DNA from: Candidatus Thorarchaeota archaeon | GTDB lineage: Archaea > Asgardarchaeota > Thorarchaeia > Thorarchaeales > Thorarchaeaceae | DNA length: 34,526 bases | Assembly: GCA_016839605.1 (NCBI GenBank) | Contig: JAEOTX010000248.1 | Coordinates: forward strand, 1 to 34,526 | Direction: 5' to 3' | Part shown: piece after piece, positions 28,114 to 34,526 of the stretch | How positions within the stretch are numbered: the first letter of the stretch is position 1 | How the letters are laid out: the number at the start of each line of letters is the position of its first letter | Position numbers and translations under genes: made by a program | The notes under the pieces: generated by a model | Told to the model about the DNA's origin: nothing | Databases searched by the model: none | Seen by the model: the letters and a program-made list of their open reading frames with translations, nothing else

Positions 28114-29778
28114 ATGACATCAGTTGAGGAAATTGGAGAAATACTTCGCAAGGGAGAAGCTCGCAATATGGAGTTTAAGCGGAGTCTCACGAGAATGGAC
28201 CTCAAATCTGATCGTCGCCAGAAACTAGTTACTCGAATAAGATACATGACATGTGAAACTCCTTTTGAAGGGTTGTTGCTGGTCGGGATTGAAGACCTCG
28301 CTGGGAAGAATTGGGAGGTCTATGGACTAACTGAGGCCCAGATCAGGACTGCCGAGGACGTACTCGTAGACATATGCGCTGAAGCTGAGGTCGAGATTGT
28401 CGAAGAAGAGAGAATTGAAACGGATCAAGGGCTGGTTGGCAAATACCTCCTCAAGAGGATAGCAGCCCTTGAAGTAAAGGAAACATGTTCATTCAATGTG
28501 GCAGGACGGGTGAATTCAGGTAAATCGACACTCATCGGGTCACTAGTAACAGGATCACCTGACAATGGCTCCGGAAAATCTCGTTCATTCCTTCTTACGC
28601 ACCCCCAGGAAATCACTCGTGGTCAGACCGCTGATATCCACCTCGCATTCATGGGATTCACCAAAGATGGAGAAACCATTCATCTTGATAATCCAAGGAA
28701 TAAGGAGGAGGCTGCAAGGGTGCTGGATGCATCAGCGAGGATTCTCACATTCTTTGATGCACCAGGACATCAAGAATACAGTAAGACAATGATAAGGAGC
28801 ATTCTAGGAGCTGATGCTCAATACGGGCTTGTCCTTGTTCCCGGCCCGGAAGAGGCTAGTCTGATTCAGAGTGAAGAAGGTAAGACCGGGCTCAGACGGC
28901 TGGATGACATAACCCGTGAACATCTCATTCTGATGGCAAATCAAGAAGCTCCCTTCATTGTCGTTATATCGAAGGTGGATAGAACAAATTCCAGTGATTT
29001 AGCACTCGTCAATGAAGTTGTCAGAAACACGCTCAGAGAGATTGGCAAAATCCCAGTGAGCCTGAAAGAAGTCGATGAGATAGACACATTGGTGAGCGAG
29101 ATTGAGCATAGAGTTGTGGTACCGGTGATTGAAATTGCTTCTACGGAAGAAGAGTCCCTTGCCCTTCTCACGGATCTTTTGCAGAAACTACCCTCAAACT
29201 CAAAGAAGGTAGACTTGACAAAACCTGCTCGTGCTTATGTTGACAAGGTGTATCGCGGCATTCGAGGCACAAATGCTGTAATTACTGGCACAGTAAAGGC
29301 AGGTGTATTCAAAAAAGGACAGAGTGTAATCATTGGCCCAGATGAGAATGGAAGCATGCAGGAAGGCAGGCTATTCAGCATTGAGATGTTCAAGAAGAGA
29401 ATTGGCTCGGTCCGCGCTGGAGACCTCTTTGGGTTCGATATCAAGGACGTTGACAAACATGACGTGAGAAGAGGCCAGGTAGTGGCAGACCCTGATGATT
29501 CCATCAAGAGCTGTAGATCTTTTGAGGCGAACATTGTTGTCACAAGGCACCCAACAAGAATCGCGGTAGGCTATTCACCAGTCCTTCAATGTCATACGAT
29601 TCAGCACACTGTAGTGTTGAAACGCATCTATGACGCCGAATATCTCACGGTAGGGGATTTTGCTCGTGTCAGATTAGAATTCATGTCGTACCCAGAGCCG
29701 ATTGAGTTGGGGGATAAGATTGTCCTACGAGAAGCAAACACAAGAGCGATTGGAACAGTCGTCGAGATTACTTCTTAG
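28114..29778 (+). CDS. GTPBP1-family translational-type GTPase (EF-Tu/EF-1A superfamily)
   Basis: GRVNSGKSTLIGSLVTG (G1), RGQTADIHLAFMGF (G2), DAPGHQEYSKTMIRSILG (G3), SKVD (G4); C-terminal beta-barrel regions similar to GTPBP1 (RGTNAVITGTVKAGVFKKGQSVIIGPDENG, REANTRAIGTVVEI). Confidence 0.88.
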   Translation: MTSVEEIGEILRKGEARNMEFKRSLTRMDLKSDRRQKLVTRIRYMTCETPFEGLLLVGIEDLAGKNWEVYGLTEAQIRTAEDVLVDICAEAEVEIVEEERIETDQGLVGKYLLKRIAALEVKETCSFNVAGRVNSGKSTLIGSLVTGSPDNGSGKSRSFLLTHPQEITRGQTADIHLAFMGFTKDGETIHLDNPRNKEEAARVLDASARILTFFDAPGHQEYSKTMIRSILGADAQYGLVLVPGPEEASLIQSEEGKTGLRRLDDITREHLILMANQEAPFIVVISKVDRTNSSDLALVNEVVRNTLREIGKIPVSLKEVDEIDTLVSEIEHRVVVPVIEIASTEEESLALLTDLLQKLPSNSKKVDLTKPARAYVDKVYRGIRGTNAVITGTVKAGVFKKGQSVIIGPDENGSMQEGRLFSIEMFKKRIGSVRAGDLFGFDIKDVDKHDVRRGQVVADPDDSIKSCRSFEANIVVTRHPTRIAVGYSPVLQCHTIQHTVVLKRIYDAEYLTVGDFARVRLEFMSYPEPIELGDKIVLREANTRAIGTVVEITS

Positions 29779-31462
29779 ACTTCCCCTCACTCCAAATCAG
29801 CATCTCAGAACTCTCGGGGAACTTATCCTCAGAACGTATCAGTCTTCTTGATGATTTTGCTCTGATAACAGGCCAGACAGCGACTTCATTTTCAGATGCA
29901 CTAGCCAACACCATTTGCCTCCATGATGAAGGCGAGGTCACTAGCGCGTAGCTATTTGCTCCAGCATGAAAGATTGTAGATTCAATACTGAAGGAAGCAG
30001 CTTCAACAAGCCGATCATATTCTCCTTGAAGTAGTAAGTTTGGACATAGGCCAGCGTGATTGAAATCAGGCAGGAGAGCAACACTGCCAGTCTTGACCAA
30101 TGAGTCCATTCTCTGGGGAGACCCAACAAGTGTGTCAGAGAGAATCTTAAGACTCCCGCTTATTAGCCGCTCAAGAACTGCGTTCTCGGCAGCATTAACT
30201 TGCTTATTCGAGAATTCAATACTTGCTTGAAACGTGTTTTTTCTCTTATCCTTAACACCGATCTTCTTCAGGACCCAAGAGAGAATATCGTTACCCTTAC
30301 TCAGCACGCCTCCTGATTTGGGGAAAATATCCTCAAGATTCAGCGAATACACAATACGACTTAGGGGATTCTCATTTCCCTCCGTAATTGCAAGAAGTCG
30401 TTGTTCCGCACCTTCGAGATATTCTATCAACAGCCATGGTTCATCTTTTGACCTGCCCTCGCTAATTGATAGCGTTAAGCCCAACGATGATGGATCACAT
30501 AGTGCTCTCGGTGCAAGGTGGATTGATTCTAAAATGTGACGTTTTGATGCCAGTCTTCTGGGTTTCAAGAGGCTTTTGCAGAAGCCTTGAATGGTGAGCT
30601 GCTCCTCCGTTCCGAGCGAAACTTCGATAGTATCGTGGATTTCACTCAATGCTCGTCTCCATTTATCCTCTGATAGTTCTGGAGCTCTTTCTACAAGGTC
30701 CAAAATCCTTGCAAACCCACGCCAAGAATATGAATCCGAGTGCTTGGACAAGTGGTTGACAATAGGCAGGTAGGAGGTTTCTTTGGTTCTCTTTATCCAG
30801 ATGGCTAGCCACTCAGCTCTCTTTGGTCCTTCAAGTGAAGCGAGAGCAATAGCGTTTCCTATTGAAGCGCTGAAATCCGAATTTCTTTTATCAACATCAA
30901 GAAGCTGAAGAACACTTGCTCGAGTGATAAGACCATCGCGCCATTTCGACTCAAGTATGCCCTGCTCAAACACTAAAGCGCCGTCATCCTCTGAAAATAG
31001 CCCAAATCCCTGACTGGTGCCTATGGCTGATTCTCGTGTAACAAAGATGACCGGGAATTCTGGTTCCTTCCTACCTAGAAACCTCACAATTCGTTTCAGA
31101 GTCTTGGACAGATCTTGCCTAAGCTCCTCTGTGGCCTCAATTCGGAGTTCCTCTTTGGTAAGAGGTCGTGGCTTTTCGAACTTAGCTACTAGTTTTGAAG
31201 TCTTGCGGACTTTCCCATACTGTTCGACGTCAATATTCTCCCCAATGAGCATATTACCTGCAGAATTGAAGAAGTACACCCGAACTCGGTCTCTACTAAT
31301 GACAGCAACCAGAAATGCGATTCCTTTTAGCTTTGAGAAATGCTTCCTCATCGTTGAAGCTTTCACACGAAGAACTTCAACAGCAGAAGCTCCAGTTTCA
31401 CGGAATTGCCTTTGCCCGAACAACGCTATTTCTTTTGGCACATCGCGGGCGCTACGTGACAT
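29768..31462 (-). CDS. Hypothetical protein (564 aa), family not recognised
   Basis: Single long ORF with GGTGG RBS-like sequence before the ATG; no motif I can assign. Confidence 0.75.
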   Translation of the reverse strand: MSRSARDVPKEIALFGQRQFRETGASAVEVLRVKASTMRKHFSKLKGIAFLVAVISRDRVRVYFFNSAGNMLIGENIDVEQYGKVRKTSKLVAKFEKPRPLTKEELRIEATEELRQDLSKTLKRIVRFLGRKEPEFPVIFVTRESAIGTSQGFGLFSEDDGALVFEQGILESKWRDGLITRASVLQLLDVDKRNSDFSASIGNAIALASLEGPKRAEWLAIWIKRTKETSYLPIVNHLSKHSDSYSWRGFARILDLVERAPELSEDKWRRALSEIHDTIEVSLGTEEQLTIQGFCKSLLKPRRLASKRHILESIHLAPRALCDPSSLGLTLSISEGRSKDEPWLLIEYLEGAEQRLLAITEGNENPLSRIVYSLNLEDIFPKSGGVLSKGNDILSWVLKKIGVKDKRKNTFQASIEFSNKQVNAAENAVLERLISGSLKILSDTLVGSPQRMDSLVKTGSVALLPDFNHAGLCPNLLLQGEYDRLVEAASFSIESTIFHAGANSYALVTSPSSWRQMVLASASENEVAVWPVIRAKSSRRLIRSEDKFPESSEMLIWSEGKSKK

Positions 31463-31530
31463 AGATTGACCACCACAGCGTTTTCACACTTGCCCCGGTG
31501 CCTGATAAGATTGATTGCAGACTGAATGGA

Positions 31531-32034
31531 CTATGCTTCGACTGGTTCTATCTGCTGATCGTACATCGGCATTAGGATGTCCCTTGTAGGAGTTGTATTC
31601 ATCACAACATCCAGCACTTCGTCATTGCGCATTAGAATGCACCCTAGGAAGTTGTACATGAACTTGTCAAGTCGGATGTTCACTCCTCGCCGTGGCACTT
31701 GAGTAAGAAGCAGTACAATGCTGAAGTTGCCACGTGGAAGCTGATTCAAGATCCCGCGCTTCATGTCAGGTTCAAGCTCATCCTCGAGTTGGCGTGTCAT
31801 GACGCCTCGCTCCATGAAGTTGTAGCGAATTCTCTCAAAATCTCCGCTTGAGCTCTTTTTAGGTCGAATAAAAGATATGGAATATCCGAGTCGCTTCAAT
31901 GAGTTATAACCGATAAAAGTTCTAAAAAGTGGTGGACTTAGAGATTCAAGCTCCACTTTGCGCAATTCTACAGTTTCATCTTCTCTGCGTACTTTTAGGT
32001 TCAACCACACACACTCCGTAGAGATAGGTCCCAC
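31531..32034 (-). CDS. Hypothetical protein (167 aa)
   Basis: Long ORF with GTG start; TATA-like TTTAAATAG about 20-25 nt upstream on the minus strand (about 32051-32060). Confidence 0.65.
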   Translation of the reverse strand: MGPISTECVWLNLKVRREDETVELRKVELESLSPPLFRTFIGYNSLKRLGYSISFIRPKKSSSGDFERIRYNFMERGVMTRQLEDELEPDMKRGILNQLPRGNFSIVLLLTQVPRRGVNIRLDKFMYNFLGCILMRNDEVLDVVMNTTPTRDILMPMYDQQIEPVEA

Positions 32035-32074
32035 ATTTAGAACTAATAGAAGCTATTTAAAACGTTATGAGAAA

Positions 32075-32620
32075 CTACTCCGCGAATGCCCCTTCGCGCC
32101 TTAGGAGTTCTATCTTCTTTTTAATGCCAAGACCATATCCACCAAGACCCTGAGATGAAATGACCCTGTGGCACGGGACAAGAGGGTATAATCTGTTCGT
32201 TGCCATCACGTTGCCGACGAAGCGTGCAGCCCCTGGAAGTCCAGCTTTTCTAGCGACTTCACCATATGTAGCGGTTTCGCCACGCGGGATTGAAAGAGTT
32301 GCCAAAACTACCTGACGTTGCTTCTCAGTCATCTCGGATAGGTCTAGATCAATCTTGTTCAAATCAGAGACCTCAATTCCCTCTGCAATGTCAAAGACAG
32401 CATCTAGAACCTTGAGGTCTTCTTTCGAATCGCTCCGTTCATATGAACTCCCCTTTACGGCCCTTATTGCTTCAATGCAGCTCTTCCTAGGTAATGTCGT
32501 GGCGAAGAGTCCCGAGGATGAAAAGACACCAGCTAAGCATTTCCCATCTCGCTGTAGTACTGCAACTCTTTTCCCTTGCATGACTGGACCTTGGCAAGTA
32601 GCTATTTGTACTTCGCGCAT
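32075..32620 (-). CDS. ogt: Methylated-DNA--[protein]-cysteine S-methyltransferase
   Basis: IPRGETATYGEVARKAGLPGAARFVGNVMATNRLYPLVPCHRVISSQGLGGYGLGIKKKIELLRREGA; PCHRV active site. Confidence 0.95.
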   Translation of the reverse strand: MREVQIATCQGPVMQGKRVAVLQRDGKCLAGVFSSSGLFATTLPRKSCIEAIRAVKGSSYERSDSKEDLKVLDAVFDIAEGIEVSDLNKIDLDLSEMTEKQRQVVLATLSIPRGETATYGEVARKAGLPGAARFVGNVMATNRLYPLVPCHRVISSQGLGGYGLGIKKKIELLRREGAFAE

Positions 32621-33483
32621 TTCTTCAGAACAAAGCCAAGGATTGAACTCAGTTCAGCATCACTCTTTTTCGAGCCCATAAGAGCCCAACCGCCACCCTT
32701 GTCTTGACTTTCAAGAATAAGTTCAAGCCCGCCCTTTATCACATTTTTCTCCTTATCAGTTTCGGGGGGACAAACAGCTGTAAGATCGATCATATCATCA
32801 GTGGACTTGTTCTCTAGTGCATCTTTCAGATGCTGGAAGAGCGCTGCTCTTGCATCTTTGTAGACCCTCTTCTTAGAATCAACTCCAGCAGCTCTGAGAC
32901 CTGTCAGGATGTTTCCTGTTGCCAATGGGTCTGATTGACCCATGTTCATGAAATCGGGCCAATTTCCGTCCTCATATTGAGAATAAATCAGAAAGTCTCG
33001 GGCTCGCCTCAAACGTTCCTCGTCATTATAGTTCGCTAAAGATAGCGCTTCAAGTGCCTTCCCTGTAAGCCATGTGACACTCTTTCCAACGGGATAGAAC
33101 TCATTCCCCCATTTTGACCCATATCTGTCCTCAATCAAATGCTCAAGATTCATCGCCTCTGCGAACCCTCCATCTCCCTTCTGGCGCTTAATTAGAAATC
33201 GAATCATTCTCTGAATGAGATGATCATGGGTCTTCCCAAATTTAAGAAGAAGCGGTAGCATCTCCGCGGTTTCCTTGACTGAACTAGGTTTCCCTTCCTC
33301 TAGACCGAATGGAACGCCGCCATCCCTATTTAGAATATCTTCAACTTCCTCTAAGGAAGATTGTATCACATCGTCATCTATCTTATAGCCTGCTGCAATC
33401 AGTCTCAATATGTCTGCAACATTACCTTGTTCAATGATGTATTCCTGTAAGTCATAGAAATGGTTAGCACTAGGATCGCTCAT
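32602..33483 (-). CDS. Prenyltransferase/squalene-oxidase-repeat (alpha/alpha toroid) like protein (293 aa)
   Basis: QW-like repeats: FLIKRQKGDGGFAEAM, FLIYSQYEDGNWPDF, LILESQDKGGGWALMG. Start preceded by AGGAGGT. Confidence 0.65.
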   Translation of the reverse strand: MSDPSANHFYDLQEYIIEQGNVADILRLIAAGYKIDDDVIQSSLEEVEDILNRDGGVPFGLEEGKPSSVKETAEMLPLLLKFGKTHDHLIQRMIRFLIKRQKGDGGFAEAMNLEHLIEDRYGSKWGNEFYPVGKSVTWLTGKALEALSLANYNDEERLRRARDFLIYSQYEDGNWPDFMNMGQSDPLATGNILTGLRAAGVDSKKRVYKDARAALFQHLKDALENKSTDDMIDLTAVCPPETDKEKNVIKGGLELILESQDKGGGWALMGSKKSDAELSSILGFVLKKCAKYK

Positions 33484-33617
33484 TAGAAAACCTCCTGAAA
33501 TTCAGAAATCCAATACGAGAAGAGCACCTCCGGAATTAAACAGCAATACTTCAACAGCCCTTCTTCTTGAATACATACCTATTGAACTCTGACATATTAA
33601 ACATTGCTCGGAGTGCC

Positions 33618-33878
33618 TCAGTCCTCAGGCTCGAAATGCTCAAGTATTGCTTTACGTCGCTCACGTTTTTCGTCTTCGGACAGTTCTTCATGCCGTTGAT
33701 CATCTTCCTCAACCACTACAATCTTCTCCCGAGGACTATGTTTGATCCTGTACTCCACTTTGTACTCAGGAGGTGTCTTGACTGATTTCTCGTGACCGCA
33801 TTCCCTACATTTCAGGATAGGTTTGCCATCCTTCTTCTTAGGGAACATTAAAGCACCACACTTCTCGCAGAACTCCAC
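33618..33878 (-). CDS. TFS/RPB9-like (RNA polymerase subunit M family) protein with only the N-terminal zinc ribbon
   Basis: MEFCEKCGALMFPKKKDGKPILKCRECGHEK...EKIVVVEEDD. GTG start at 33878 aligns with the typical MEFCPKCG start; the ORF track extends to ATG at 33929. Confidence 0.75.
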   Translation of the reverse strand: MEFCEKCGALMFPKKKDGKPILKCRECGHEKSVKTPPEYKVEYRIKHSPREKIVVVEEDDQRHEELSEDEKRERRKAILEHFEPED

Positions 33879-34063
33879 AGCACTCGCCTCGACAAGGTTA
33901 TAGCTCTCGTGCTCGTAAATGGTATTCATTTAAGTTTGACTGTTGTACCGGAATTGATGATATTTGAGGTAGAAAGTGGTCCAAAAAGAAACACTTATGT
34001 CGAAGGTGCTGCGGCGGGCGCTTCATCCTTAGACATACGCTTCCTCCACGGGAGGTAACAGTA

Positions 34064-34526
34064 TTGGTGCGGGTTATTCCATTCAAAGCATTCAGATATG
34101 ACGAAACGAAAGTTGGAGCAATTGGCAAGGTTGTCACTCCGCCCTATGATATAATCAAGGGAAAGAAAGTTGACGAGCTTCAATCGCTCTCAGAATATAG
34201 CGTTTCTTGGATCATCAAGAACAAACCGGAGGAAGGAGATACTCCTGAGAACAATCAGTATACCAGAGCAAGAGACCTACTAGAGAAGTGGGTCGAGAAT
34301 GGAGTCCTGAAGCAGGATAAAGATGATGCGTTCTATGTTTACGGGCAGAACTTCAGAGTCAATAATCAGGACATGTTCAGATTTGGATTCATTGGCCTCA
34401 TTCGTTTAGAGGACTTTGCCACAGAGGCTCCAAGCAAGGATGCATTCTCTGGGGTACTCCAGCATGAGGAAACCCTTCCAAAAGACATCAAAGACAGGCT
34501 TAGTCTCTGTAGAGCGTGCATGGCGC
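34064..34526 (+). CDS. DUF1015-family protein, 5' partial (continues beyond window)
   Basis: VRVIPFKAFRYDETKVGAIGKVVTPPYDIIKGKKVDEL...YSVSWIIKN...LEKWVENGVLKQDKDDAFYVYGQNF...FGFIGLIRLEDF; GGAGGT upstream of the TTG (34064)/GTG (34067) start. Confidence 0.82.
   Translation, partial: MVRVIPFKAFRYDETKVGAIGKVVTPPYDIIKGKKVDELQSLSEYSVSWIIKNKPEEGDTPENNQYTRARDLLEKWVENGVLKQDKDDAFYVYGQNFRVNNQDMFRFGFIGLIRLEDFATEAPSKDAFSGVLQHEETLPKDIKDRLSLCRACMA

Overview
The window is a gene-dense, mid-GC archaeal segment with no tRNA, rRNA, CRISPR array or transposon that I could recognise. Several features suggest an Asgard archaeon, possibly Thorarchaeota-like: a TPR protein with a probable longin-like C-terminal domain, an archaeal/eukaryotic GTPBP1-type GTPase, and several large C-terminally anchored subtilases. 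This taxonomic call is inference. Contents in order: the 3' end of a pyruvate-kinase C-terminal-like protein; a bacterial-type grpE-dnaK-dnaJ operon (minus strand); a Sir2 deacylase; a CitG-like protein; small membrane proteins and a winged-helix regulator; a 2-hydroxyacid dehydrogenase and nitroreductase pair; three large secreted S8 proteases (1697, 966 and about 1063 aa) with a membrane coiled-coil protein and an FAD/NAD oxidoreductase among them; a TldD/TldE-type pair; the TPR-longin-like protein followed by the GTPBP1-like GTPase; two orphan proteins; an Ogt methyltransferase overlapping a toroid-fold (prenyltransferase/cyclase-like) protein; a TFS/RPB9-like protein with a single zinc ribbon; and the 5' end of a DUF1015-like protein. 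The best leads are the protease domain architectures (an EF-hand-like Ca-loop insert, a possible GATase/GIFT-like fusion, and an atypical Asp motif), the TPR-longin/GTPBP1 pair, the truncated TFS paralogue, and overlapping stop codons at five of six convergent gene pairs.
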